64,000 nt of DNA from Anaeramoeba flamelloides (GCA_027625915.1 JANTQA010000051.1:3286501-3350500); one strand, 5' to 3'. Positions 46,352 through 59,338 are shown, numbered from the stretch's first letter. The notes: generated by a model from the sequence alone, not told the origin. Program-made: numbers and translations.

Positions 46352-46664
46352 AATGAGTTATCAGATCTGGAGAAATGCTAATTATATGAAAAACCCATCT
46401 AACCCACTTGAATCTTTTTTACTATTTTAAAACTTATTTGGATAAGATTTCGAACAAAATACTCTTCAGTCAATTGGGTAGATAGTAAATCTTGTGAGAA
46501 TCGGTCTCTTCCCACTGTTTAAATAATAAACCCAATTCAAATCATGAATTCCAGTTTGCTGGTGAACTTTTAGTGCCCACCCTTAAAGGAATAAAACAGA
46601 GAGAAAAAAAATACAACGTTATTATATACTATTTTCTATTCAAAGAACCCCAATAATAATGATT
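46352..46664 (+). pseudogene. broken coding relic, unknown family
   Basis: From the ATG at 46352 the plus strand has three successive open stretches in different frames, each with strong protein-like composition: YQIWRNANYMKNPSNPLESF; KYSSVNWVDSKSCENRSL; NHEFQFAGELLVPTLKGIKQ. The last ends at a stop at about 46662. GC is well above the surroundings. The relic is broken and its family is not recognised; transposase or host-gene origin are both possible. Confidence 0.4.
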
Positions 46665-47156
46665 GAATCACATATATTTTTTTGGTTTGAATAGATATTA
46701 AAAGAAAAAAAGTGATTTTGGAAAATTCAAAATTAAAATCATTTTTTGACATTTTTTTGTTTTTTTTAATATTTATTTTTTTTTTTAATTTTTTGAAACA
46801 AATATTTTCAAAAATAATTCTCAAATGGAAAAAATTTGTCAAATTGATTTTCGAAAAAATTTATTTTTAATTGTAAACATTACTGAAAAAAAAAATCATG
46901 TGATTATTTTTTTTTATTTTAAGAATTGCTTTGGATAATCTTTTGTAGATAATCATAATAAAATTATTACTACATTTGATAAATGAACGATCTGTTAATC
47001 CAAAACCTTTATATTGTTCTATCACAAGAAATCGTATCTGCAATTGCAACTTTTGCTGTAAAAGGAAAATCAAATTAAGTAATAATTTTTGAAATTTATT
47101 CTTGAGTGTATAATTTAATCTAAAATCGAATAATATAATTAAAAATATCATCCTAA

Positions 47157-47224
47157 GAGAATTCTTGGGGATATTCTATTTTATTTCTTATTAATTATAA
47201 AATAGAATATCTCCAAGAATTCTT
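47157..47224. repeat. 68-bp near-perfect hairpin
   Basis: AGAGAATTCTTGGGGATATT (47157) is inverted as AATATCTCCAAGAATTCTTT (to 47224), continuing through CTATTTTA/TAAAATAG around a 12-14-bp loop. Only one mismatch was noticed. It could be a small foldback or a strong terminator-like structure; there is no gene next to it. Confidence 0.7.
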
Positions 47225-47519
47225 TACAAATGAATCAGAAAATGAACATTTTTTGGATGGTTAGAATTCAAATAATTATATCATTTTGAAAAGAAGAGAT
47301 AAATTAATAATAATAATATATATCACATGTAATACGAGTTTTCGTTTCAAAAACGTGAAAGATGTATAAAAACGCGTTTTTTCGCTTTTTTTGCAAGTTT
47401 TTTCGTTTCTTTCGTTGTTTTCGTTTTTTGTTTTTTGAAAAATTCCTCGAATTCTTTTGAAATCATACTTTTCGTTTCTGGGAAGCGAAAAAATGCAAAC
47501 GAAAAAACTTAAAAACAAC

Positions 47520-48148
47520 GGAATATATATATATATATATATATAAACTAATTTTCATAAATTTTGACTCACTTTATAATGTTAATGGTTGTTGTTTTGA
47601 GGGTTTATTTCAGTATTCTTTACAAAAAATATTTTCAAATTTTTGGATCAGAATCATTTTTTCTAATTTTGCAAATTTTAGTTTTGCTTTTTCAAATTTT
47701 TGTTTTTCTTTTGTTTTTCTTTTTCTTGAGCTTTTTCTTTTTCTTTTTCTTTATGTTTTTTTTTTTTTCTTTTTTTTTAAAAAAAAGATCCTGTGGAAAA
47801 AAAAAAGAGATCTTCGAAAAGAAAAATAATCACTAAGAAAATTTCGAATATGTAATGTCTTTGAAAATTGATTTAATTATTCATAAAAAATCTTGTTGTT
47901 CAACTTTTTTTCAGTGAAAGTTCAGTAATAAAAAATAGGTAATGCTCATTTCAAAAATTGTGACTCACTTTTTTTTAGTTTTTGGTTTTATTTTTTTTAA
48001 TTTTTAATATATCAGGCTTTTATAGATTTAGAATGACTTAAAAGTTAATCACAAATCATATTTAGTTACTAAGTGTTCTTGAATACTAAAGGATATTTTT
48101 TTTTTTTCAATTTATTATTTCAAGTGAGTCACAATTTTTGAAAAAGAG

Positions 48149-48203
<55 letters not shown>

Positions 48204-49530
48204 ACTTAATTGACTTAAAATCATTTGAAAACAATGATAGTTCGTGATTTCCCATTAAAGAGGGAGTTTTTGTTTTAAAAATTTATGAATAGTTCTTTAA
48301 TTTTATATTTTAAAAACTCGATAACAATACAAGAGGGTAACTCATTTAAAAGTCTTAAAATTGTAGACACTTTAAACCTTGGGTAAATGAATAATTTTTT
48401 TTTTAAAAAATTCACAATTTGAGTTCAAAAATTCGTCAAAATTTGACTTTTTTACCAATTCAAACTTCGATCAGTTCATCTAATTTATAGTGTTTTTGTA
48501 CACCACCCCATAAGTGAATTTTTTTACGATAACAAAAAAAAAATAAAAATTATTAACTTAAAAAAAAAGTTTTATAACAATTTCGAATTTGGAAAATGTG
48601 ATCAGTGTTTTTTTTCATCTTTTGAGTTATATTTCAGCTTATGAGTAAGAAAATCATTTTTTTTTATTTTTGATATAATAAAATCAGTTTTACCCCTAAT
48701 TGTTTTATATAATCATTATCACATTTCTCATTTCTTAACAGTTTATTCCTTACAATTCGTTTATTATATCATGTTATCAACAATTTCATTTTTTCAGATT
48801 CATTTTTTTACAAAATTATTTTCTAGTATACTTTTGTTGTTTTTTTTTTAAAGTAATACTTTCTATATTTTTACTTTTATATTACTTTTCAAAACTGGTG
48901 AAAACAGATTTAAATTATGTGTTAACTTAATTAATAAGTCATTTCACTTTTTGAAATAATTTTTTGAGAATTTTAATAATACTTCTTTATTAAATTCACA
49001 TATTCTATTATTATTTTTCTTTACTCTAACATTAGGAATTGATAGACCAACAAGAATAAAATAGTGATACTTAACTCATGCGCATATTTAAATTTGTATT
49101 CTCTGATATGTTTGGTTTTGAATTATTAGTATTTAATTGTTTTTTTTTTAATTTTATTTTTTTTGTGATCGATCATAATTTTTTTAAAAAATGTATTTAA
49201 TAACATCAAAATCAATTATAATTCAATTTTTTTGATAATTTCTTTTTTGGTAATAAACCAAAATAAATAAAAACAATGAATTATCCTTTTCATTATTTTA
49301 TTATTGTTTCTATCGATTTTTTTGGTTCAATAAAGAAGTATTTTTTTAGATATATTAAGAGAAATAAAAACAACCTTGAGTATATGTGGTCATAAACCTT
49401 GAAATACACTATTTTTTTTCCCCATTTACAAAAAGTTCATATATATATATATATATGAAACGAATATTCCACGTCGCTCACACGTGCGCCAACGCGTTTC
49501 ATGACATCAAAAAAAAACGTCATACATGTG

Positions 49531-49581
<51 letters not shown>

Positions 49582-50200
49582 TGTGTGTGTGTACTTAATA
49601 AAATTAAGCACTATTTTTTTCAGATTAATATTTTTCGAAATCTAAGTTCATAACTTAATTCCATTAACCACTGTGATAATTTTTTTTAGAATACAAACCA
49701 ATCTCAGCTTTTGAATATCGTAAATATTTTTTGAAATTAGTGTACACTTTTTTATTTTTTTTTGAAAAATTGGGGTTGAGAAAAGCTTGAAATCAAAGAA
49801 TAAGTTAATATATTAAATTAGAATGGTTTTCCAGAGAGTTTAACTTTTTAGTTGAACTTTTTTTAATTTTACCATTTAAAACTAAAAAAAAACATTTGAA
49901 GACCAAATTAGTGCCTTTTGTGAAAAGAAAATTCCCCATAATTTAGAATTTGTTTTAGTAAATGAGTTTGAACAAGATAGTGTATCTAAAAATATACATA
50001 ATTTCAAGTGTGAATTCAATGATTTTGGCAAAACATGTTTTCAAGAAAAAGTTAAATTGAAACTTTATTTATTTTATTTTATCATTTAGTTTTTTTAATT
50101 GTATTAATGGAAAGTATTTGATCAGTTTTTCATTTTTAGTGTTTTTTGGGTCGTAGGTACATATATAAGGTATTTCCAAAAAAAATGTGACATTTTTTTT
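47520..50200. other. intergenic with microsatellites
   Basis: (TA)n at 47524-47545 and 48149-48200, pyrimidine-rich tract 47690-47780. At 49440-49593 is a compound tract: (AT)n, then a C/G-rich patch with CACGTC, CACACGTGCG and GCGTTTCAT, then (AT)n and (GT)n. ATGAAACG at 49456 is inverted as CGTTTCAT at about 49495, giving a stem-loop. No gene seen. Confidence 0.6.
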
Positions 50201-50207
50201 TTATTTA

Positions 50208-50400
50208 TTACCTTTTTTGAAATAAAGATCGTATGAAAAATTTTTTTGTGAATTGAATTTTTTGATATTGAGAAGTGGAATTCCACAATGGCGTTTCTGG
50301 AGACAAATTGCCCCTTGTGTATTCAGTGAATCCACGGTAAGTGACTAGACCGATAATTTCAAAATCCTTCTTTGGAATTAAACAAAAAATGCAAAATAAA
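50208..50400 (-). other. coding-like segment downstream of the capping enzyme
   Basis: The minus strand reads EIIGLVTYRGFTEYTRGNLS and PETPLWNSTSQYQK before a stop at 50208. The plus strand of the same DNA also reads plausibly (VSGDKLPLVYSVNPR, then GTAAGT, a good donor). GC is higher than on either side, so this is probably part of an exon, but the strand is undecided. It could be a terminal exon of an unrecognised gene or a relic. Confidence 0.3.
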
Positions 50401-50496
50401 TTACACGTTATAAAAATATTTAAAAGTAATAAACATAAAAAATAAAGCAAAAGATAAAAACAAAAATAATAAATCATTAATTTAATTAGTTCAAAA

Positions 50497-53096
50497 CTAT
50501 TTTCTATTTTGTAAAATATCATCAATGAATGACACCAATTCTGAATTTGATACATAATGATCAATACTTTTTTGTATTTTTAAAAAGGTATCATAATTCT
50601 GAGGGAGGGTTTTGTCTTTTCTAGTTCTAATAATTTTCCATTTTTTGTTCAATAAATTATATTGGCATTCTGCAAGCCGGTTTAAATATTTATATTTAAC
50701 TTTTAAATTTTCAAAAGAAATTTCTGCAACTTGCCTTTCCTGTCCATTGTTTAAAAGAAACAATCCAACTGTAAGGTCGTCTGTTCCACTGTGGTCTCTT
50801 ATCATGAACACCACTGTGTTTAAATACATTGGTTTCCATTTTAAAACATTACCAACCAATTCAGATGAGTAGCTTTGGGGAAGGGACGTAAATACTAGGC
50901 CCTCAACAAAATGGTTTAAAGACTGGATGAAACTTTCTAAAATTTTTTTAGTGTGCTTAAGGGCATACATGTCTTTGAACCGAATGTCAAAAGGTTCAGA
51001 TTTTTGATCTTTTTTGCTCATCTTTTTTCTTTCTGTTATTAAGTGATGTGCCATGCCAAGCCTTTGTGATAAATCCTTTCCCCAATAAGGTGCACGGTTA
51101 TAAAACATTAAATCATATACTTGGAAATAATATTTTACTCCATTATTTTCACAATTTTTCCATTTTGAGCGTTGAAATTTTTGATTATGTTTATTTAGAA
51201 TATTTCTTAAATGATCATTTTCATCTTCTTTTTCTTTTTCTTTTTCATTTTGATTTTCATTTTCATTTTCATTTTTCTTTTCATTTTCAATTTCAATTTC
51301 AATTTCTCCTTTATTTTCAATTTTCTTGTCATGTTCCTTTTCATTATCATTGACTTTAACTTCTTCTTCTTTTTTTTTCTCATCATATTTCTCATTTTCT
51401 TGCTCTAAATTTTCAATTGGTTTTTTCTTTATTGTCAAATTTGCATTGCCGGTTGTTTTCGTGCTTTCTATATTATTTTTATTTTGATTAACATCTTCAG
51501 TTTTGTCTGTTTTCTTTATTTCGTTATTGTTGTTGGTATTGTCCTTTGAAATATTGTTATTTTTTTGAGTCAAACTTTGTTTATTTGGAAATAATTCATC
51601 ACACACAATTTCACCATCCAAAAGTGTTAATTTAAGTCCTGGAAAATGCACCTGAACACGATAAAAGGTGTAATTCCTCTCAATTAGATAGCAATATGGA
51701 TTTGTAATTAATAGCATACACCTTGCTGAGTCGGCCTTATATGTTACAAAATAATCTTGTTTTTTTAAATATTTAAGATTATCTTTTTGAAGCCTAATGG
51801 GTCTAAGGCCTGGGAATTCTGAGTTTTTCCCAAATATTTGCGAAACATATTGGCGCAATTGTTGTTGTTCGTTTTCATTGACTTTGACACCTAAACGTTC
51901 AAAAATTGATTTTCTAACCTTTTTATTGTTGTTATTCTTTATTTCATCAGTTTGATAGTTGTTGTTGTTACTATTGTTCCTGCTATTATTGTTATTGTTG
52001 TTGCTGCTGTTGTTCGAATTGTTCTTTGGATTTGAATTATCCAAACTTTTGAGATAATATTTTTTATGCTTGGGAATTTTTGGTACTTTTTTCCAAATGG
52101 GCAGATGCTTCTTGATCGAAAACGAGATTATTTTAGGGTCTACCTCATAACGTTTTGCTAAAGCGTTAATATAATATTGCTTATAAATCCCTGGTGGCCT
52201 CGAATCTGCAAAACGATCTAGTGCCTCTGAGAGATTCAGCTTCATAACCTCGACTAAAAAGCAACAGATCATGAACCCCGTGCGGTTGTATCCGTGAGTA
52301 CAATGAACAGCGATCAATTTTGAAGGGTTTGAACGTGCGTATTGGACAATTTTGCAAATGAAGTGGTGTATTGTAGCCCTAGGTGGCACCTCTTTCGTGT
52401 GTCCACTGCATGGCAATTTTAAATGAGTAATGCCCCTCTCTTGGAAATAGTCTCGGGAATAATACCCATATTGATTTGTCAAGTCAATTAGAAGTCCAAC
52501 ACGAAGTGAAAGTATACCTGAAAATAATACAACCATATTTGGAGTAAATTTTTGGTTTTGAGGTAAAAAACTTTGAAGGTTTGGTTTTTTTGTTTTTGGT
52601 TTTTTTTGTTTTTGGTTTTTATGTTTTTGGTTTTTTCGTTGTTATTAAAATATTCCAAGAAGATTATTTAGGTGTTGGTTAGAATGTGGCTTTAAGTACA
52701 AACAAAAGTTTAAAAGCTAAACTTAAAAATCACAAACTTTTCTTCAAGTGGTGTTTTAATTGGTAAAAGGGGTGTACCTTTTATAAGATCCCCACTTCTT
52801 GGGGCAAGCTCCCAGCCTCGTGGTATTTTACACCCGTGCTTTGTTTTTCTTTTTTCCTTGCCTTGCTTGGGATTCAAATCTGTTAATTCTTCAAATTGCC
52901 TTTTACGATCAAGCACATTAACACCCTTAGTCAAATAATTACCATTGATTTTAAGACTATTTGTAATTTCTGTTTGTGTATTGTTGTTTAATTGTAAATT
53001 CTGTTTTCTTGTGTTTGTGATTTCATCGTTGATTTGGGAGTTAGAATTAACAGTTTGTGTTTTTAATTCTTTAACTTGTAAAAGGTTCATGTTCAT
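50497..53096 (-). CDS. RNGTT-like: mRNA capping enzyme: RNA 5'-triphosphatase plus guanylyltransferase
   Basis: Two exons, 53096-52738 and 52570-50497, with a 167-bp intron (GTTTGT...AAAG, phase 2); 810 aa. The enzyme removes the gamma phosphate of nascent pol II RNA and adds GMP, in the nucleus. Seen: an N-terminal tail; PRGWELAPR, start of the triphosphatase domain; across the splice KFTPNM (RFHPSM in humans) and VGLLIDLTN. The cysteine-phosphatase loop is HCTHGYNRTG (C210, R216). The guanylyltransferase nucleophile is K398 in KADSAR, where the family usually has KxDGxR. Motif III is LLDGEIV, motif IV VEGLVFTSL, motif V VLKWKP and motif VI IRTRKDK. About 140 residues of Asn/Glu/Lys low complexity are inserted between motifs III and IIIa. 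Ending VSFIDDILQ matches the family C-terminus. The domain order is that of animals and plants, not the separate fungal metal-dependent triphosphatase. Confidence 0.94.
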
Positions 53097-54087
53097 ACTT
53101 TAAATCTTTTGAAAGAGAAATATTTGTAACAAAATAAATACTCAAAAAAATGAAATAAAACATCGTTTTTCAGTTTGTCCTTTTTAATAATGAATATTAA
53201 GTGCTTAAATTTGAATATGAGTTCTTTTTAAAACAATTCCTGAAAGTTAAATTTAATGCTTTTGAGTTATTTTTGTTTTACAAATTCAATGATTTTTACT
53301 TGTTTTCAAAGATCTTCAGCCTGTATTTCACAAACAAATTCTTCAAATACATCACAAACATTTGTCCTTTCCTTTTGGTTAGGTTAAGGTGGAAATGATT
53401 TTTTATTCAAAGAATGAACTATTTTTTTTGAAAAAATAATGAGTTTTTCGTTTTTTTTTTTTATTCTATTGTAAATACCTTGAAATACATTCTACTATTT
53501 AAGATTATTATTGGAGATAGCTGAAATTAGTGATTTTCTGTTGTTATTAGTTCAATGAACAAATAACTGTTGTTATTAGAATGTAGCTGAAAAAATTATC
53601 AGTAATATATATTTAGATGATTATTAATTGTTGAATATTTGTTGTGTTTGGATCATTGAAATACACAAATTATAGAAAAGTAAAAAATAATTTAACTTTT
53701 TAAAAATTTTAAAATGAATTCGAATTATGATAAAATTCAAAATAACAACCATTTCAAAAACAAATGATATTTGGGTTTTAATTTGACTAAAAAAACCTAT
53801 TTCAAATTTAAACTTGTGTAGATTTAAAGAAATTTCAAAAAATTAATCAAAATTATCCAACAAAAGAAATTACCAATGTATTAAAAATTCATTTTTTTAA
53901 ATCTGTTTTACATAAACAACTGTTTCATGAGTTAGAAATATTTTACCAAAGAATTTAAATTAAATGGATGTATACATAAATAAAAATAAAATAAAAAAAT
54001 TTTAACAAATAAAAACCCATAAAGAATTATTTACACAATTGGTGTTTTAAACGGGTTTCTTTAGAATATATATTCGTGATTAAAACT
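53097..54087. other. intergenic upstream of the capping enzyme
   Basis: Mostly AT-rich. 53300-53390 has higher GC and short protein-like reading on the minus strand (NQKERTNVCDVFEEF), too short to call. Nothing else seen. Confidence 0.35.
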
Positions 54088-54284
54088 GCAGCCAGTTCTA
54101 GGTTCGAGGTGTATTCTTTAAACTAAATTTAAGACACAAAAAAAAATAATAATACTTCAAGGAATATTTTTAAGATTTTTTTAAAAACGCGATTAATTTG
54201 TAATTTTTGTTTTTTATGACTTAAATTGGAATTATTCATGTACCTTAAATTTCTTTTAAAGTTTGTTCTTTAAAATTTGAGGTT
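54088..54284. mobile_element. degenerate family A element
   Basis: CAGCCAGTTCTAG at the left, AAATTTAAGACACAAAAAAA next, then ACCTTAAATTTC, AAAGTTTGTTCTTTAAAA at the right, spaced as in family A (about 197 bp). Heavily mutated; the oldest-looking copy in the window. Confidence 0.55.
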
Positions 54285-54589
54285 TTTTTTAGATCGGTAA
54301 TTAATAATATTAATCTTTGATGAATTAATCGCCTTACTTCCTTTGATACTAAAAAAGAATTTGGATTATTGGTAGGTGTTAAAAAACTTAAAAATAGTCA
54401 GAAAGTGAGCCTTGTGATTGGAAAATTGAAAAATTAGTAAATAATAAGAGGTAGAAATATCTTTAAGTTTACATGTGTTTGAAATGATTGAGTAAACTAT
54501 TTCGAATTCTGGAAAACTGTCAGAAGATTTTTTTTTTTAATTTGAGAAATAAATTGAAAATTTCTTCTTTTTTTTTTTATTTCGAAGAT

Positions 54590-55420
54590 CAAATGGTGGT
54601 TTTCTTGAGTTTTATGTTTTATTTGAGAAGTTTTCTAGGTTTTCTTGGGGTTTCTGTTTTATTCTGAAAAACTTTTGAAAATATAAATAAATGGAATGTT
54701 CAATAAACTTTAAATTTGGTTTTCCAGAATTTAAAAGAATCGAATTAAATCTCTTTTATTTTACTCTATTCTTCTAAATTTTGGAAAACCTAACAAAAGT
54801 TTTTTTTTTTTTACTTTTCAAAATAATCAGAAAATTTCAAAAATTTTCAATCCTTTTTAAAAAAAAAAAAAAAAAACTAACAAAGACTGTCCCATGATTT
54901 TTTACCCTTTCTTTAAACCGAAATTTTCTTAAATTTTCTGTTTATTCATAAAATACAAAAAAAAAAAAACTAAAGAGGGTGTTCGTCAAGTGTCTAGCTT
55001 TTCCACGATTAAAAATAATGGAGAAAAATCAAAGATTTTACTCAATTCTTTTCAATTCAAGAAAACCTAAAGGTGGTTTTCTTGAGTTTTCTGTTTTATT
55101 TTGTGGTTTTCTATTTTATTTTGAAGTTTTATAGGTTATTTTTACTTTTTGAAATAAACAGAAAATTTTAATAAATTTTCGGTTTGTTTTGAAAAGTAAA
55201 AAAAACCTAACAAAAATCTATTGATTTTCTTAATATATAGAAAACTCAAAAAAACCTAATAAAAATCTATTGATTTTCCAAATAGACAAAAAATTCAAGA
55301 AAATCTAACGAAAAGTGTCCTGGTTTTTTTTTGCTTTTTGGAATAAACAGAAAATTATAATAAATTTTCGGTTTATTTCAAAAATTAAAAAAAACCTAAC
55401 GGAAAATCAATAAAAAATTT
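54590..55420. repeat. dispersed TTTTCTGTTTTATT / CTAACAAAAATC repeat block
   Basis: Dense direct and inverted copies of TTTTCTGTTTTATT, AAAAACCTAACAAAAATCTA and AAAATTTTCGGTTTATTTT, the same vocabulary as 60-430. The block looks like several copies inserted or duplicated next to each other. Non-coding. Confidence 0.55.
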
Positions 55421-55424
55421 ATTT

Positions 55425-55645
55425 TTACAAATTTAAATTAATAAATACTTTTTTAATTGTTGAAATAATTGATTTGTGGTCTGAAAGATAATAATAAATT
55501 TGGATAAACTTTCTTGGGGTGGTAATAAAATAAACTTTTAAGGGTGAAAGTGCCCAATGGGATTTGAGATTGATAGTAATATAAATGTCACTTTTATCTT
55601 GTTTAAGTGTGCAAGATCTTATAATCCACTTAAATATATATATAT
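55425..55645 (-). other. coding-like terminal fragment, unknown
   Basis: The minus strand reads openly to a stop at 55425 with good composition (RSCTLKQDKSDIYITINLK, HWALSPLKVYFITTPRKF). Upstream it runs into (AT)n and poly-T, so any start or acceptor is unclear. Could be a last exon or a relic; family not recognised. Confidence 0.28.
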
Positions 55646-56869
55646 ATATAATATAAAAAATATTGTTTTTTTTTTTTTTTAATTCTACTTTCATAACCTC
55701 ACTACAAAGTTCTTGAGAATGTTCCCAAGGGTGCTCTTTTTCCGTTATTTATACATTTGATTTGGTAATTGTAAAAAGGCGTTAATAAAACCAATGGAAT
55801 TGAAGTATTTTTCCACAAATAAAAACTATTCTTAAAGGGGTTTTCTTAGTGATTGTACTTTTCCTATTAATAAAAATAATAAAAAAAATAACATATTTTT
55901 CTTGAAAAAAAAATTATTTTTATTTTTCAATACTAGATCATGATCACGAAAACCAATAAGAGTATTGGGTAGTTGTGTTGTATTTTGACAATTCATTTAA
56001 AATTCTCATTCTTTTGTGGAAATAATTCATTTAAGTTTTTTACGATCAGTTTTGATACAAGCTACCAAAAAAACGTATTTAGTAATTTAAATTTTAGTAT
56101 ATCTTTAATAAGTTTGAGAATTTTGGTGTAAGTGGAGATTACTTTTCTGACTTTTCATGAATTTTTTGAAATGAAAGAATACTGGTCCTGAAATCTTGTT
56201 TTGTTTAAAATTTTGGGTTTTTTATGAAATTTTGAATTCTGGAAAAAACATTCAGTTTGTTTCAGATTTAAATGTGAGAGTTTATTTGAAAAGGATTCAA
56301 AAATCAAAATACTTTTATATCTTGAACTTTAGACTTTATATTAATATATTCTAGAGTTGACCACAATGGTATAAATATTATTGGTGGTACAGTAGGCTGT
56401 AAAAAGGTATGGGATGTACAAATAGCTATTTAAAATTAAACTTGTTTTATTAAAGATTTTGGAAATTTGAAGGATAAAGAAATGTTTTGTTTAATTTTCC
56501 TTCAAAATCAAAAAAATTTAAAACCAATATTTAGAATATTTTGTCTTTCCTTTTAATTCATTCTTTTAACCCGTTTTTTTTTTCTATTTATATCTTTGGG
56601 ATTTCGTTTTTATCAAAGATAATTCCATACAGCCATTGATAATAATTTTTGATCATAGATTTCTACAGAACCTTTTATATTTATCAAAAGGATTAGCTTC
56701 TACATGAATATGATGATAATTAAAATAGGTTATAATTGGGTTTAAATGTTATTAGAGTCACTCTGGCTCAAATAGTTCACATGGCCTGAGAAATTCATGA
56801 TAACAATTATTGAACAATAAATGTTTACATTTATAACTAATTATCCCTATAAAAAATTGTCATATTCAA

Positions 56870-57310
56870 TTTTTTTTTTTTTTTATTCCTATTCGAAATC
56901 TAAAAATAGAAACTCACTATAATAATATTCTGGTATTTCAATTTTTATTTATTATGATTGGACTTCCTAAGTATCTATTTTTCAATTTTTTAATTTCAAA
57001 GATTAACTTAATAATCATCAACCTAAAAACCTCAAAGATTGAATAGTTTTGTTTCCTTTTTATTATATGCTAATTATAACATCAATATATTTCCAAGATT
57101 CGAGAAATAATTTGGCAAAAAACTTTATGGATAATTCACAAATTTTATGAAAAAAAAATATTTTTTGCTACAAATTTTATTAAGATACACTTCTCAACTT
57201 TGGAGTCAGAAAATTGATAATTCAACTGTTAAATTTGTCTCAAAAAGTCAAATTTTATTCGGAAATTCTTTGGGTTTTTCCCAAATACATTTATCATTTT
57301 TAATTGATTT
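56870..57310. repeat. diverged dispersed repeat, paralogue of 37230-37700
   Basis: See 37230-37700. The match is direct-orientation with numerous indels; no terminal structure recognised. Confidence 0.55.
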
Positions 57311-58539
57311 GGATCAGTAAAATAGTACTACTTGACAAATCAAGTGTTTATTACATTTTAACCTTGGGTAAGAATTTGGTTTCATCCATAAGCAACATAC
57401 TTTTAACATCGATTTCACCTTACTTTGTATGAAATCCTTCAAATTGAAATTCTTACAAAGTTGAAAATTAGTACAGCTATCTTTTGAAAAATTGCAAGGA
57501 ATTTTTGAAAACATTTTTGAATTTTTCGAGAACAAGTATGAGAGCGGACAACATTTAAGAGTGGTACAGAGGATGGGGATGAGGGGGGAAATAGCATAAA
57601 AACATAGTTGACACTTTTTTGAAAACATAAAACAGTAAGAAAAGTTCACACTAAATTCCTCCAAAATCGAAAAAAAAACAATATTCACTTTTTGCAAATT
57701 GTTAAAGTTTTTTTTTTTTTTTTTTTCAATAAATTTGAATCCCATCAAAGGTGTATATAGCGAAAGTCTTTTGTTTTTTCACAAATTGGAAAAAAATACT
57801 TTATTTACAATTAATCATTTTTTGCAAAATCCAATTAAAAAAAAATTTCAATTTTAGGAAATAAAACAAATTTGTTGATAGAGTCTTTAATTTGATTTTT
57901 CAATTTCTAATTTAAGCAAATACCCAACACTTAGTTGTCATGAAAACTAATCAATTGTTATATAATTAAATTGTATTTAAAAAAATAAGAAAAATTTTGA
58001 TTCGTTTCAAATAATAAAATTAAGATCGAAAAGAAAAAATCCATTTTATTGTTAAACCAGCCACACAGCGCTGGGGATAACAAATTCTCTTGATATCTTA
58101 TTTTTATTTTTACGAAGAATAGTTAACTTTATCAAAAAAAGATTAAAATCGTAAAATTTCTCAAGTGTTATCAATGGAAGTTTTCTTTGAGTACAAATTG
58201 GAATATTTCAATCAAATTTTCAGAGTAAAAAAGGAACGATTCACAATTTTTAACAAATGAAAACAATCTTTGTTTTCAAGAGTTTGAAATTTCTCTTTCC
58301 GGAATAACAAACCGAATCTAATTTTTTTTTTTGGTTGCAACAATAAAGCTAAAATTTCAATTGATCAAAAAAATATTTAATCAAATAAAGTTTGTTTTTT
58401 TCTTTAAAAAAGTAAAAAAAAAAAGTATAAAGTCAATTATAAAATATCATTCACAAATGTAACAAAGATCATGTTGTAAATTGAGTGACGTTTAAATTCA
58501 GAACAATTTTAAAGAATAAATTACTTTTTTTTTCGAGAA

Positions 58540-58631
58540 AGAAGGGAATACTTTGATTTGTTCAAAGTTGAAGATAAATGCAATATGTTTGCGAAGGAAA
58601 AAATTTTTAGAAAAAAGAAATTCGAAAACTA
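58540..58631 (+). pseudogene. coding-like segment left of B3, unknown
   Basis: After a T9 tract and CGAG the plus strand reads EYFDLFKVEDKCNMFAKEKI and continues to the edge of element B3. Composition is protein-like. Its relation to the open stretch on the far side of B3 is uncertain because the two are not in the same frame across a plain TA target. Confidence 0.3.
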
Positions 58632-59336
58632 CACTTCACGACAAGGAAAATTTTTTCAAAAAAAACTCTCTAAATTTTGTATTTTTAAAATACACTCATA
58701 TAATAAACATTATTATACATAACAATTTTCAATGAGGTTTACAACTTTAATAGATATTAATTCGAATTGAAAAAAAAATGAAATTTTTAAGTAATATTTT
58801 TTTTCATTTTTAATTGTAAAATTTTTGAATTTTTTAATTGACTTAGTAGAGAGATAATTTTCAAGTATTTTTTTAATAGTATAAAAGGAAACATATTTTT
58901 CAATTTGAAAATAGCACAAAATATTTCAATCAAAAGATATTGCTCAATTAAATTGAAAATCTGATTTTTTATCTGTTTTTGGAATATTTTTTATCATTTT
59001 ATTTTTTTCCATGTTTGAGTTTTTATATACATTCCCGGGGTTTTCTGTAAATTGCTTTAACATATATTCTTTTTTCAATCTTAATGTTCAATCAAAAATT
59101 AATTCATTTCAACTTTTTCCAATAAAAAAATACCCTGAAAATAGGTGTTTTTTTCAAAAGTCGGTATTTTTGAAAAAGGGGGTATTCAGATTTTCAAGAG
59201 TTTAATAGCTATCCTTTTTTTATTACATAAAATTATGATAACTTTGAAAAAATAATTTATAAAAGAAGTATAACTTAAATCCAATTTATAGTTTTGGCTA
59301 ACTTTAATTTTAGGTATTTAAATTTTCCTTGTAGTG
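58632..59336 (-). mobile_element. family B TIR element, copy B3
   Basis: About 705 bp, near-identical in sequence to B1 and B2 and in the same orientation. The left end reads TA-CACTTCACGACAAGG, best explained as CACTACAAGG with five extra bases. The right end is CCTTGTAGTG followed by TA. It separates two coding-like stretches (58540-58631 and 59339-59542). Confidence 0.85.
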
Positions 59337-59338
59337 TA

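Noticed and set aside
47276-47518. 80-codon minus-strand frame (NEKYDFKRIRGIFQKTK)
   Set aside because: Lies in a TTTCGTT-rich, self-complementary stretch; composition follows the repeat, no start context or domain.
50612-51408. Plus-strand frames opposite the capping enzyme
   Set aside because: Shadows of the real gene, including the antisense of its Glu/Lys repeat tract.
56355-56432. Reverse-transcriptase-like scrap (HNGINIIGGTVGCKK)
   Set aside because: Only about 25 codons, no supporting motifs nearby; likely chance.
57314-57748. 144-codon minus-strand frame
   Set aside because: Starts within an A17 run, Cys/Phe/Ser-rich composition expected from AT-rich noise, no domain. Also overlaps the end of a diverged repeat.
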